A DNA stretch of 64,000 bases, from NCBI RefSeq assembly GCF_008041935.1, contig NZ_VKAC01000001.1, forward strand, positions 372,001-436,000, read 5' to 3'. The first letter of the stretch is position 1; each line of letters opens with the position of its first letter. Made by a program: the position numbers and the translations under genes. The notes under the pieces are model-generated. The model made no database searches, was not told the origin of the DNA, and was given only the letters and a program-made list of their open reading frames with translations. The DNA is from Quadrisphaera setariae. GTDB taxonomy: Bacteria > Actinomycetota > Actinomycetes > Actinomycetales > Quadrisphaeraceae. Shown piece after piece: positions 35,371 to 44,790 of this stretch.

Positions 35371-37860
35371 GTGCCCCTCGTCACACTCCCCTCCACGTCG
35401 ACGGCTCCGCCTCGCCGCGCCTCTCGTCAGCGCCTCGCGAGGTCCCTCGCCGTGTGCCTGCTCGGTGGCGCAGTGCTGCCCGGGGTCGCGACGTCTCCCG
35501 CGCTCGCGACAGGAGTCGACGCGACATGGGACATGACCCACGCGGGGACGGCGAGCGCCACCTCCTACGGGGCGGACAACGCGTTCACGGTGCCCGCAGT
35601 CGCCAACCTCTGCGGCATCGAGTGGGAGGTCGCGGGCGCGCGGGGCGGCAACGGCTTCAGCGGCGGCGTCGGAGGAAGCGGCGGTGACTTCACCGCGATC
35701 CTCCCGGCCGCTGCCGGAGACCACTTCACCGTCCTCGTGGGGACCCGGGGCACCGACTCCCCGGCGCTCAACGGGCTCGCCAGCAACGGCACCAGCGGTA
35801 GCGACGGGAGCCGCGGAAGGGGTGCCTCGGGGCAGTCGGGGAGTGGTGGTGGCGGCGGAGCGTCCTCCGTCTGGGCCGGATCACCCATTCCCGCCGGTTC
35901 CCAGCCGCTGCTCGTCGCCGGTGGCGGTGGCGGCGCTGGGACCACCGTGGCGGGCGGGGACGTCGGCGCGAACGGGCAGGGCGCCGGCGCCTTCACCGGA
36001 GGCGGCGGCGGAGCCAACGGTGCGATGTTCGGCCAGGGCGGCGGCGGCGGTGGTGGGGGCGGTGGCTACAACGGTGGTCGTGCTGGTGGTGGCGACTACT
36101 CGTCCACCGGGGCAGGAGGTGGTGGCGGGTCGAACGGGGCGGTAGCCGGGGCCAGCGTCACGCCGTTGTCCCCGAACACCGGCGACGGCTACGTGCTGGC
36201 CACCTACCTGACCTGCCCGTCCGCTCCGACGGCGATGACGTTCAGCGGCACCGCGACGACGTCCACCACGGTGACCTTCACGCCGGGCGCTGTGAACGGC
36301 GCGACGGTGACCGGCTGGGAGTACAGCCTCAACGGCACCTCGTGGAGCTCGCTGAGCACCAGCGCCGCGAGCGGCAGCGACCTGCAGGCGACCATCACGG
36401 GTCTGCCCGCCGGAACGGGTTCAGGTGTCCGGGTGCGGGCCGTCACCAGCAACGCGGGCCTGTACGGCGCCACCGGCCTCGAGACCGTCACGACCCCCGC
36501 TGCGACTCCCGGAGCTCCGACGGCCGTGACGGCTGTCGCCGGGAACGGCCAGGCGGGTCTGTCCTGGACCGCTCCGCTCGTCACCGGCGCCGGCCCCGTC
36601 ACCGACTACGAGGTCACCCCCACGGCGGTCGGAGGGGCGGCGCTCGCGCCGGTGCTGGTCGGCTCGGCCGCCACGACGACGACCATCACCGGGCTCACGA
36701 ACGGCACCGGCTACACCTTCACGGTCAAGGCCAAGAACAGCGCCGGGCTGGGCACGGCCTCCGCGGCGTCGACGGCGGTCACTCCGGCTGCGCCCCCAGC
36801 TGCTCCCGCACCTCCCGCCTCACCGGTCAAGGCGCCCGAGCCGGGATCGCACCGCTTCGCCGGCGAGTCGAGGGTGCAGACCTCCACCTCGGTCTCCCAG
36901 CAGATCTTCCCCATCGCGCGGTCCGCGCCGCGCGTGGTCCTCACCACCAGCGCGACCTACGCCGACGCACTGGCCGGTGCGCGCCTGGCGGCGTCGTCCC
37001 AGGCGCCTCTGCTCATGACCGGCGGAGCCTCGCTGGACGCCGACGTCGTCACCGAGATCAACCGCGTCCTCGCCTTCGGTGGCACCGTCGACGTGCTGGG
37101 CGGTGACCAGGCGCTCTCGCCAGCCGTGGCCGCTGCGCTCGCGGGGACCAGCGCCGGAGACCGCGTGCACCGGATCGCCGGGGAGGACCGCTTCGCGACA
37201 GCGCTCCAGATCGCGGGCACGGTGCAGGCCACGGTCGCGGCCAAGGCAGTGGTCCCAGCCGCTGAGCACGGCGTGCTCGCGGCGACGACCGTGACCGGCG
37301 GCCAGCCGATCTTCCTCGTCTCCGGCACGGACTACCCGGACGGTCTCGTGGTCTCGTCGCTGGCTGCGCGCACGGGCGGCATCGTCGTCCTCTCAGACGG
37401 TGCCCGCCTGCCGGCCTCGACGCGTGCCTACCTGAACGCCAACGACCCGGCCGGCGCCCGCACGATCCCCGTGGGTGGCCCGGCTGCCGCAGCGGCCAGG
37501 ACCCTCGGTGGTGATGCTGCTGCGTCGACCGCCCGCGCGGCGATCGTCGGTGCTGACCGCTACGACACCGCCCGCAAGGTCGCCGCGCGCTTCGCCGAGG
37601 TCTCCGGATCCTCGCGCCCCGGTGCCGTCGGCCTGGCGACGGGACAGGACTGGCCGGACGCCCTCGTGGGCTCCGCCGCCATGGGCAACCTCTCGGGGCC
37701 GCTGCTCCTGACGACGACGGACGAGCTGTCCCCGGCTGCTGCCCAGGCGCTGGAGGCGATGGCGGCGAAGGGCCAGGTGACCACCGGCATCGTCTTCGGT
37801 GGATCGCGCGCCGTCTCCGCCGACGCCACGAGCGCCTTCACGAGCCGCATCAAGGGCTGA
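35371..37860 (+). CDS. Secreted glycine-rich / Fn3 / CWB2 surface protein
   Basis: This is 829 residues from the GTG at 35371, which has GGAGG six bases upstream; the frame extends 35 codons further without a better start. A signal peptide ends near residue 50 (ATSPALA). Residues about 85-265 are a glycine-rich domain (runs such as [14 protein letters not shown]) like those of bacterial Gly-rich surface proteins. Two Fn3-like domains follow (about 285-370 and 375-470), then an Ala/Pro linker. Three CWB2 repeats (HRFAGESRVQTS, HRIAGEDRFATA, AIVGADRYDTA) anchor the C-terminus. CWB2 at the C-terminus contrasts with the N-terminal placement in 31389-34097. Adhesion or matrix function is plausible but unproven. 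Confidence 0.85.
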   Translation: MPLVTLPSTSTAPPRRASRQRLARSLAVCLLGGAVLPGVATSPALATGVDATWDMTHAGTASATSYGADNAFTVPAVANLCGIEWEVAGARGGNGFSGGVGGSGGDFTAILPAAAGDHFTVLVGTRGTDSPALNGLASNGTSGSDGSRGRGASGQSGSGGGGGASSVWAGSPIPAGSQPLLVAGGGGGAGTTVAGGDVGANGQGAGAFTGGGGGANGAMFGQGGGGGGGGGGYNGGRAGGGDYSSTGAGGGGGSNGAVAGASVTPLSPNTGDGYVLATYLTCPSAPTAMTFSGTATTSTTVTFTPGAVNGATVTGWEYSLNGTSWSSLSTSAASGSDLQATITGLPAGTGSGVRVRAVTSNAGLYGATGLETVTTPAATPGAPTAVTAVAGNGQAGLSWTAPLVTGAGPVTDYEVTPTAVGGAALAPVLVGSAATTTTITGLTNGTGYTFTVKAKNSAGLGTASAASTAVTPAAPPAAPAPPASPVKAPEPGSHRFAGESRVQTSTSVSQQIFPIARSAPRVVLTTSATYADALAGARLAASSQAPLLMTGGASLDADVVTEINRVLAFGGTVDVLGGDQALSPAVAAALAGTSAGDRVHRIAGEDRFATALQIAGTVQATVAAKAVVPAAEHGVLAATTVTGGQPIFLVSGTDYPDGLVVSSLAARTGGIVVLSDGARLPASTRAYLNANDPAGARTIPVGGPAAAAARTLGGDAAASTARAAIVGADRYDTARKVAARFAEVSGSSRPGAVGLATGQDWPDALVGSAAMGNLSGPLLLTTTDELSPAAAQALEAMAAKGQVTTGIVFGGSRAVSADATSAFTSRIKG

Positions 37861-37868
37861 CGAGCACC

Positions 37869-37907
37869 GACCGCCCGGACGACGGAGACGCCGACGTCCG
37901 GGCGGTC
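37869..37907 (+). terminator. Terminator after glycine-rich CWB2 gene
   Basis: GACCGCCCGGACG pairs perfectly with CGTCCGGGCGGTC (13-bp stem, 13-base loop), starting 9 bp after the stop. The rest of the 309-bp gap to the next gene (to 38169) holds no gene that I can support. Confidence 0.8.
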
Positions 37908-38169
37908 AGCCGGTCATCCCTCGCGTCCTGCGCTCAGGCGGAGGCGCCCGGCCAGAAGCCCCTCTCGCCACAGGGGAACCACCGGCCTCTTGCGTACCCT
38001 GACCTGCTGCTTTGTCCCCCTTCCTGCCTCTCGGTGGCCCCGCGCGCCTCCGCTGGACCGCCCTGTCGGCTGCCTAGCGTCGAAGACCTGGCCCCGTCGC
38101 CGCGTCCACCAGTGGAGCGCCCGCGTCGGTACCTCCACGACGGAGCACCACCCGACGAGAGCAGGACCC

Positions 38170-40953
38170 GTGCGCACCACCGCTGGCCGGACCACCACCA
38201 CTCGCGCCCTCGCGCTCGCCATGGTCCTGGCGATCCCACTGCTGAGCGCGTGCCAACCCGACCGGGGCGCGGGACTCCCCGAGGTGAGTGGCACCGCCGG
38301 CGAGCTGCACGTGCTGATCGGTGCCACGGGGCAGGGAGAGCACGCCGGCTCGAGCGCCGAGGCGCAGGGACAGGTGCTCGACGCCCCCGGCGGTGTCGCC
38401 GTCAACGAGGGCGTGCGCTACGTCGCCGACACCGGCCACCAGCGCGTGCTCCGCTTCACCCAGGGCGGCACCTGCGTGGTCATGGCCGGCCCCCAGGCTG
38501 CGGTCGCTCCCTCCTCCTGGTGCATGGGCGAACGGAGAGCGCCGCTGATGCTGCACCCCACGGCGATCGCCGTCGACGAGAACAGCGACGTCTTCGTCGC
38601 TGACCCGCAGGCGAAGCGCGTCTTCATGACCGGGCCCACGACTGCCGGCGTCATCACGGTCGCAGGCAACGGGCAGCCGGGAACGCCTGCGGATGGTGCG
38701 CAGGCCAGCGCGACACCGCTCAGCTCACCCACCGGCCTGGCCGTCACACGTGACGGCGCCCAGCTGTACATCGCCGACGCCGGCGCCCACCAGGTGCTCG
38801 TCGTCGACACGAGCGGGCTGGTCGAGGACGCCGTCCCCTCGCCCCTCAGGAGCGGCGGACCCAGCCTGCAGACGCCGCCCCAGCCCAGCCAGACCTCCTC
38901 AGCACCGACCGCCTCAGGCACGGGCTCGCCCACGCCGTCAGCCCCCTCGCAGTCGTCGTCCACCGCCACGGGGTCGGCGTCCTCGACGGTCGACTCCACG
39001 GACGGCGACCCCGAGTACACCCCCGCCACCGACGGTGCTGAGCGCTTCGCCGCCGTGCCGGTGCAGAGCCTCGACGAGGAGAGCGACGGTCCCGCCGAGA
39101 CGGGTCGCGCCACCCCGTCGAGCGGGGCCACCAGCGAGGGCGACGAGGGCGTCCAGTCCAGCGGTTCGCCGTCCCCGACCCAGAGCACCGCCGGGCGCCT
39201 GTTCGTGGTGGCCGGTCCCGGCTGCGCTCCCGGCCCCGGTGGTCGACCCGTGCTCGGCGCGACGGTGCAGGCGCTCACCGCCGGCCTGTCCTCGCCGTCC
39301 GCCCTCGTGGTGGCCGAGGGAGTCGAGTCCACGCCCGAGCTGTACGTGGCCGACCGCTCGAACCACCAGGTCTACGCCATCACCATCCCCTTCGGAGCGG
39401 TGGACCAGCCGCGTGACCTCACCACGGTCTCCAGCGACGACCCGGCGCTCACCGAGCCCGTGGCGCTCGCGGTCGGCTCCCGCCAGGGGCCGGTCGCACT
39501 GGTCGCTGCCGACGCCAAGACGCACGCCGTGGTCGTGTCAGACCTGGGCGGGCCCTCCCTGGAGTGGGCGCCCCTGACCTCGGAGCTGCAGGCGCCCAGC
39601 GCCCTGGCCGGCGACCGCATGTCGGTCCTCGTGGCCGACAGCGACGCTGACGCCGTCTACGGGGTTCCGCTGGAGGGCACTGCGTCGTCGTCGTCCTCGA
39701 GCCCGTCGGAGTCGTCGTCCTCACCCGACCCCTCACCCAGCCAGGTGAGGCTGCTCTCCGCGGGGGTACCGCTGGCCGCCGACCCGGCCGAGGTCACCGC
39801 CTCCAGCGCCTCGGCCAGCGCCGCTGCCTGCGGCGCCACCCCCACGCCCACCCCCACGTCGACGACCACGACCACGACCACGCCGGTCACCGGGAACCGC
39901 GGCACGCCGGACCCCGACTTCACGCCGCGCTCCGACCCGAGCCCCTCCCGGCCCAAGGTGCCCGGCAACGCCGTGGACCCGGGGCCGGGCACGCACCGCT
40001 TCTCCGGCAACGACCGCGTCGCCACCTCGGTGGACACCTCGCAGAAGCTGTTCCCCAAGGCCGGGTCGGTGCCCGTGGTGGTCATCTCCTCGGCGAGCTC
40101 CTACGCCGACTCCGCCGGGGGAGCGCGCTACGCCGCGGAGAAGGGCGGCTCGCTGCTGCTGACCCCGGGCAAGGCGCTGGACCCGGCGGTCGAGGCCGAG
40201 GTGCGGCGCTCCCTGGCCGCCGGCGGGTCGATCGTCGTGACCGGCCGCGAGGACGCCATCACGCCGTCCGTCTTCTCCGCGCTGGAGGCCATCGCGCCCG
40301 GGCGCACCGAGCGGATCGGCGGGGTCGACCGCTACGAGACGGCCACCAAGCTGGCGCAGCGCCTGGCCGACCAGATGACGACGACGGCGACCGGCCCCAT
40401 CTACCTCGTCACCGGCGCCGACTACCCGGACGCGCTGGTGGTGGTGTCGCTGGCGCGGCGCACCGGCGGCCTCATCGTGCTGTCCAAGGACGGCGTGCTG
40501 CCGCCCGTGACGAAGGCGCTGCTGCAGCAGATGGACCCGACGGGCGTGCGGACGGTCCCCGTGGGCGGTGCGGCTGCTGCCGCCGCCGCGAGCCTGGGCG
40601 GAGACGCCGGGCGCACCGCCGCGGCGGCCGCCGTGGTCGGCAGCGACCGCTACGAGACCGCCCGCAAGGTCGCCGAGCGCTTCGTGGCCCTCGACACCGC
40701 CGCCGGCGCCCGCACCGACGTGGTGGGCCTCGCCACCGGCACCACCTGGCCGGACGCGCTGGTGGGGTCCACGGCGATGGGCACGCTCGTCGGTCCGCTG
40801 CTGCTCACCCACGGCGACCAGCTCGACCCCAACGTGGTGAAGGCGCTCGCGGCCATCCCGAGCAGCCGGCCCAGCACCGCGGTGGTGTTCGGCGGGGAGT
40901 CCGCTGTCCCGGCGTCGGTCATGGCGGCCTTCGGGGCTGCGGCGAAGGGCTGA
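38170..40953 (+). CDS. Lipoprotein with NHL-type beta-propeller and C-terminal CWB2 repeats
   Basis: This is 927 residues from the GTG at 38170; the frame is open 60 codons further up but without signal-peptide sense. A lipobox LLSAC lies near residue 26. NHL-like blades follow (PGGVAVNEGVRYVADTGHQ, SPTGLAVTRDGAQLYIADAG, SPSALVVAEG...LYVADRSNHQ). They are interrupted by long Ser/Thr/Pro/Asp-rich linkers at about 235-345 and again around 500 and 560-600. Three CWB2 repeats (HRFSGNDRVATS, ERIGGVDRYETA, AVVGSDRYETA) end the protein. The propeller may bind a partner or a glycan, while CWB2 and the lipid would hold it at both wall and membrane. That double anchoring is unusual. Confidence 0.83.
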   Translation: MRTTAGRTTTTRALALAMVLAIPLLSACQPDRGAGLPEVSGTAGELHVLIGATGQGEHAGSSAEAQGQVLDAPGGVAVNEGVRYVADTGHQRVLRFTQGGTCVVMAGPQAAVAPSSWCMGERRAPLMLHPTAIAVDENSDVFVADPQAKRVFMTGPTTAGVITVAGNGQPGTPADGAQASATPLSSPTGLAVTRDGAQLYIADAGAHQVLVVDTSGLVEDAVPSPLRSGGPSLQTPPQPSQTSSAPTASGTGSPTPSAPSQSSSTATGSASSTVDSTDGDPEYTPATDGAERFAAVPVQSLDEESDGPAETGRATPSSGATSEGDEGVQSSGSPSPTQSTAGRLFVVAGPGCAPGPGGRPVLGATVQALTAGLSSPSALVVAEGVESTPELYVADRSNHQVYAITIPFGAVDQPRDLTTVSSDDPALTEPVALAVGSRQGPVALVAADAKTHAVVVSDLGGPSLEWAPLTSELQAPSALAGDRMSVLVADSDADAVYGVPLEGTASSSSSSPSESSSSPDPSPSQVRLLSAGVPLAADPAEVTASSASASAAACGATPTPTPTSTTTTTTTPVTGNRGTPDPDFTPRSDPSPSRPKVPGNAVDPGPGTHRFSGNDRVATSVDTSQKLFPKAGSVPVVVISSASSYADSAGGARYAAEKGGSLLLTPGKALDPAVEAEVRRSLAAGGSIVVTGREDAITPSVFSALEAIAPGRTERIGGVDRYETATKLAQRLADQMTTTATGPIYLVTGADYPDALVVVSLARRTGGLIVLSKDGVLPPVTKALLQQMDPTGVRTVPVGGAAAAAAASLGGDAGRTAAAAAVVGSDRYETARKVAERFVALDTAAGARTDVVGLATGTTWPDALVGSTAMGTLVGPLLLTHGDQLDPNVVKALAAIPSSRPSTAVVFGGESAVPASVMAAFGAAAKG

Positions 40954-40977
40954 CAGCGCTGGCTCTCGGAGGGCCCC

Positions 40978-40994
40978 GGCCTGGGTGCCAGGCC
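40978..40994 (+). terminator. Small hairpin after NHL-CWB2 gene
   Basis: GGCCTGG pairs with CCAGGCC around GTG, 25 bp downstream of the stop and just before the Fic gene inverted repeats. Probably a weak terminator. Confidence 0.5.
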
Positions 40995-41000
40995 ATCAAG

Positions 41001-41067
41001 CGAGAACGACCTTGAGGTTGTTCTCGTTTGTGTCGACAACCGAGAACAAGGAGAGGATTGTTCTCGG
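41001..41067. promoter_or_regulatory. Two inverted repeats before the Fic gene (GAGAAC / GTTCTC)
   Basis: Repeat 1 (41001-41026) has outer arms CGAGAAC and GTTCTCG. Repeat 2 (41040-41067) has arms CCGAGAACAA and TTGTTCTCGG around eight bases that include AAGGAGAGG-like sequence. Half-sites match between the two repeats. They occupy the promoter and reach to 12 bp before the chosen ATG, so a bound repressor would block transcription. The winged-helix part of the Fic protein itself is one candidate. Confidence 0.65.
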
Positions 41068-41079
41068 GTGGAGGTGTTC

Positions 41080-42279
41080 ATGAGCGGCGCTCCCCTCGAT
41101 CCATCGGTTCCGCCGCACGGCGACGAGGTCCTGCCGTGGACGTCGCTCAGCGGGCGCAGGTCTGAGATGAGCACCTACACGGCCAGCATCCCCCCCGAGA
41201 TCGCCCGCCGTGAGCTGCTCGTGCCGGCGGGCCTCCGGGAGGCCTGTCGTGCCGCGGCGGTGGACATCGGGGTGCTCGAGCGGCGCTGGGCGGCTGAGGT
41301 CTCCGTGCTCGAGCCCTTCCTCCTGCGGACGGAGGCCATCGCCTCCTCGCGCATCGAGGACGAGCTGACCACCGTGGACCAGCTGGCCCGGGTCCAGCAC
41401 GGCGACAAGGGATCGCGGTCAGCGAGGACGGTCCTGGGGGCTGTTCGGGCGCTGGAGCTCCTCGTCTCCCGTGCAGCGGGTGGGATCGAGCTCGAGGACG
41501 TGCTCGCGGCTCACCGACCGCTCATGGCCGACGACCCGCACGAGAGGCACGACGCGGGCGCGCTGAGGAGGGTGCAGAACTGGATCGGCGGTTCCGACCG
41601 CTCGCCGCTCGGGGCTCTGCATGTTCCGCCCACCCCCGGGCGGGTCCCCGCGCTCATGGAGGACCTCATCGCCTTCATGCGACGGACGGACCTCGACCCG
41701 CTGGTGCAGGCGGCAGTCGCCCACGCCCAGTTCGAGTCGATCCACCCCTTCACCGACGGCAACGGTCGCATCGGCCGAGCTCTCGTCAACGCCCTGTGGC
41801 GCTACAGGGGCGTCACCACGCAGATGGCAGTCCCGATCGCCTCGGCGATCGTCGCGGACCGGGACGAGTACTTCTCGCTGGTGGACCAGTACAGGACGGG
41901 CGACGCCGCCGCGTTCGCCCACTACCTCGCGGTGACCACCTCGCGGTGCGTCGAAGAGTCCCACGTCTCCGCGCAGCGCCTCGCTGAGCTCCCTGAGCGG
42001 TGGCGTGAGGCCGTCCGTCCGCGGTCGGGATCGGCGGCGGCGGTCCTGCTGGGCCTCCTCACGCGCACCCCGGTGGTCGACGCCGACGACGTGGCCCGTC
42101 TGACGGGAGCGTCGACCGCCCGCGCGTACGCGACCATCGACAGGCTCGTCAGTGCTGGCGTGCTGCGTCCGATCACCGAGTCGAAGCGGAACGCCGTGTG
42201 GGCGGCTGGTGACGTGCTCGACGAGGCTGACCTGCTGGTCGACCGTCTGCGGCTGAGGCGCCTGCAGGCCGGAAGCTGA
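41080..42279 (+). CDS. Fic-family protein with C-terminal winged-helix domain
   Basis: This is 399 residues from the ATG at 41080 (GGAGG five bases upstream). Fic proteins usually transfer AMP from ATP to a hydroxyl group on a target protein. The Fic motif HPFTDGNGRIGR is intact at 222-233. The N-terminal Fic_N part contains SSRIED at 89-94. This matches the self-inhibitory form SxxxE(G/N) except that Asp replaces Gly or Asn. Residues about 320-395 look like a winged helix (ADDVARLTGASTARAYATIDRL). No separate antitoxin is adjacent, which fits a self-inhibited class II enzyme. The target is unknown. Confidence 0.9.
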   Translation: MSGAPLDPSVPPHGDEVLPWTSLSGRRSEMSTYTASIPPEIARRELLVPAGLREACRAAAVDIGVLERRWAAEVSVLEPFLLRTEAIASSRIEDELTTVDQLARVQHGDKGSRSARTVLGAVRALELLVSRAAGGIELEDVLAAHRPLMADDPHERHDAGALRRVQNWIGGSDRSPLGALHVPPTPGRVPALMEDLIAFMRRTDLDPLVQAAVAHAQFESIHPFTDGNGRIGRALVNALWRYRGVTTQMAVPIASAIVADRDEYFSLVDQYRTGDAAAFAHYLAVTTSRCVEESHVSAQRLAELPERWREAVRPRSGSAAAVLLGLLTRTPVVDADDVARLTGASTARAYATIDRLVSAGVLRPITESKRNAVWAAGDVLDEADLLVDRLRLRRLQAGS

Positions 42280-42372
42280 GTGGGGAGCCCCAGTCCCGGT
42301 GGGGAGGCTGACTCCCGCTTCCCGGGCTGGATCCGGGACTGAGCCTCCCCACCGGGACCCAGGTTCCCCACC
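42279..42372. repeat. Long imperfect inverted repeat, 31-bp arms
   Basis: The arms 42279-42309 and 42342-42372 pair over 31 bp with few mismatches. The inner 17 bp (GTCCCGGTGGGGAGGCT / AGCCTCCCCACCGGGAC) is perfect, with a 32-base spacer. The unit GTGGGGA occurs twice in each arm. It follows the Fic stop directly and may terminate transcription, but it is larger than other terminators here and could be a REP- or MITE-like element. Downstream, CCCATGATCAC occurs twice (about 42398 and 42429). Confidence 0.65.
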
Positions 42373-42511
42373 GGCGGCGGGCACGGTGTTCGCAACTCCC
42401 ATGATCACAGCGGGTTGTGCCGGTGACGCCCATGATCACGGAGGGTGGTCTGGACGGGTGGTGCCCGCCCGGGCGGCTGCTGAGCGTGCACGGGGACGTC
42501 GATGACGCGGT

Positions 42512-44668
42512 GTGAGCCGACGCCGGGTGCTGCAGACCGCCTCCGCAGCGGTGCTGCTGCTCCTGGCGACCTCCGGCGCGGCCAGTGCTGGACCGGCACC
42601 GGAGCAGACCTACGTGGTCAGCGTGGACGACCTCGCCGACGTCGCGGGGGCCGCGACCGCCGCTGACCGGCTGGGCGAGGTGCTCGCCGTCCACGACGAG
42701 ACCGGCAGCGTGGTCGTGCGCACCACCGCCGCCCGCGCGCAGCGCCTCGAGCGGCTCGACGCCGCCACGGACGTCGAGCCCGACGCGCTCTTCACCCCCA
42801 CCGCCGAGACCTCCACGCCCGCCGGTGACTACTTCACCCGGGCGTCCACCTCGCCCGCGTCCGCAGCCGTGCCGTGGCACCTGGACCGCATCGACCAGGC
42901 GTCGCTGCCGCTCGACGGGCAGTACCGGCCCGGCGGCGAGGGAGCCGGGGTGACCGCGTACGTGGTGGACACCGGCCTGCGCGCCAGCCACGCCGCCTTC
43001 ACCGGCAGGGTGCGCCCCGGCGCCGACTTCTCCGGCAGCGGCAGCACCTCCGACTGCAACGGCCACGGCACCTCGGTGGCCGGTGCACTCGCCGGCCGGC
43101 TGGTCGGAGCGGCCCCGCAGGCCACGCTCGTCCCCCTGCGCGTCAGCGGGTGCGCGGGCTCTGCCCGCAGCAGCTCGCTCATCGCCGCCGTCGCCTGGGC
43201 CGTGGCCGACCACCCCGCCGGCGCCCCCGCCGTCCTCAACGTCAGCTACGGCGGCCCACCCTCGGACGGGCTGGACCGCGCGCTGCGCGCCGCCGTCGCC
43301 GACGGCATCACCGTGGTGGTCGCGGCCGGCAACGAGGGCTCCGACGCGTGCGGCACCAGTCCCGCCCGCGAGCCGTCCGCCATCACCGTCGGCGCCAGCA
43401 CCGCCAGCGACTCCGTGGCCGGCTTCTCCAACCGCGGGCCGTGCGTGGACCTGCTGGCACCCGGCGCGAGCATCGTCAGCGCCGGCTCCGACAGCGACAC
43501 CTCCGCCGTGGTCACCAGCGGCACGTCGCTCTCGTCGCCCATCACCGCTGGGGCGGCGGCCGTGCTCCTCGGCGCCCGTCCGTCGCTGTCGCCGGCGCAG
43601 GTGGCCGCCGCGCTGGTGGCGGGCTCGTCCCGCGTGGCGAGCCCGCTCGCCGGCACCACCGACCACCTGCTGCGGACCCTCACGACGACGACGGCGGACA
43701 GCGGATCCCCGGCCGCAGGCGGCCCCGACGCCGTCGTGGCCGTCGGCGGGCAGGACCTCATCAGCGACACCTCGCTGGCGGCGCTGGCCGGTGGGCGCGC
43801 CGTCGAGCGGATCGCCGGCGGTGATGCGTACGCGACCAGCGCGCTGCTCTCGGCCCGGGCCTTCCCCGACGGCGCCGACCACGTCTACCTCGCCACCGGC
43901 ACGGCCTTCGCCGACGCGCTCGGCGCGGCCGCCGCCGCCGTCGGCAGCTCCGCGCCGGTGCTCCTCACCCGTCCCGACGCCGTGCCGGCGTCCGTGCTCG
44001 CCGAGCTGGCGCGCCTGCACCCCGCCACGGTCACCGCCACGGGTGGTCCCCAGGCGATCAGCGACGCCGTGCTCGAGCAGGTCCGCCAGGCCACCGGCGC
44101 GGCCGTGGTCCGCGCTGCCGGCGACGACAGGTACGCCACCGCCCGGGCCGTCGCCCTCGACGCGCTCGGAGAGGCGCCCGGTGGTGGGTCCGGCGATGTG
44201 GCTGGTGCCGCGCCGGACACCGTGTACCTCGTCTCGGGGGAAGCCTTCCCCGACGCCCTGTCCGCCGCCGGCGCGGCCGGGCGCAGCGGCGCCCCGCTGC
44301 TGCTGACGCAGGCCGCGGCGCTGCCCGCGGCGACGGCGGAGCAGCTGGCGCGGTGGAGGCCGGCGCGCGTCGTCGTCGTGGGAGGTCCGGCCGCCGTCTC
44401 CGACGAGGTGGTCCGCCAGGTGCTCACCGCCACCGGCGGCACCGCGACGCGCGTGGCCGGGGCGAGCCGCTACGAGACGGCCGCCGCCGTGCTCGCCTCC
44501 GGTCCGCCGCCGGCGACCGTGTGGCTGGCCAGCGGCGAGGCCTACGGCGAGGCGCTCAGCGGCGCCGCCGCCGCGGCGGCCCTCGGCGGGGCGCTGGTGG
44601 TGGTGCCGCCGGGCGGTCCCGCCGGCAGCCTCCGCGACGGCGTCAGAGCGGCGCTCGCACCCCGCTGA
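42512..44668 (+). CDS. Secreted subtilisin-like (S8) protease with C-terminal CWB2 repeats
   Basis: This 718-residue protein has a signal peptide (to about residue 26), an inhibitor_I9-like propeptide (about 30-95) and an S8 catalytic domain (about 120-375). The triad Asp153 (VVDTG), His185 (NGHGTSVAG) and Ser339 (GTSLSSP) is complete, with oxyanion Asn274 (AAGNEG). Three CWB2 repeats (ERIAGGDAYATS, RAAGDDRYATA, RVAGASRYETA) hold it to the wall. The GTG start has only a weak binding site. Its place beside three other CWB2 proteins suggests processing of surface proteins or peptide release for nutrition; neither is proven. Confidence 0.9.
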   Translation: MSRRRVLQTASAAVLLLLATSGAASAGPAPEQTYVVSVDDLADVAGAATAADRLGEVLAVHDETGSVVVRTTAARAQRLERLDAATDVEPDALFTPTAETSTPAGDYFTRASTSPASAAVPWHLDRIDQASLPLDGQYRPGGEGAGVTAYVVDTGLRASHAAFTGRVRPGADFSGSGSTSDCNGHGTSVAGALAGRLVGAAPQATLVPLRVSGCAGSARSSSLIAAVAWAVADHPAGAPAVLNVSYGGPPSDGLDRALRAAVADGITVVVAAGNEGSDACGTSPAREPSAITVGASTASDSVAGFSNRGPCVDLLAPGASIVSAGSDSDTSAVVTSGTSLSSPITAGAAAVLLGARPSLSPAQVAAALVAGSSRVASPLAGTTDHLLRTLTTTTADSGSPAAGGPDAVVAVGGQDLISDTSLAALAGGRAVERIAGGDAYATSALLSARAFPDGADHVYLATGTAFADALGAAAAAVGSSAPVLLTRPDAVPASVLAELARLHPATVTATGGPQAISDAVLEQVRQATGAAVVRAAGDDRYATARAVALDALGEAPGGGSGDVAGAAPDTVYLVSGEAFPDALSAAGAAGRSGAPLLLTQAAALPAATAEQLARWRPARVVVVGGPAAVSDEVVRQVLTATGGTATRVAGASRYETAAAVLASGPPPATVWLASGEAYGEALSGAAAAAALGGALVVVPPGGPAGSLRDGVRAALAPR

Positions 44669-44750
44669 CGCGGCCAGCGGTCCCGAGCGGGCCGGGTCGT
44701 CGTCGAGCTGCCCTTCCGTGGCGCTCCACCCCCGGCGGAGATCGCCGATT

Positions 44751-44762
44751 ACTGTCAACAGT
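44751..44762. promoter_or_regulatory. GntR operator, copy 1
   Basis: ACTGTCAACAGT, a near-perfect palindrome 28 bp before the regulator's GTG. The same palindrome (ACTGTTAACAGT) precedes the catabolic operon. Position in front of the regulator implies autoregulation. Confidence 0.75.
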
Positions 44763-44790
44763 GGACAGTGGCGACGATCGAGGAGGACGA

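Noticed and set aside
44725-44755. Sigma-28-like box before the GntR gene (CTCCA-N15-GCCGAT)
   Set aside because: It coincides with a strong GntR palindrome, and the gene has no link to motility; likely chance in GC-rich DNA.
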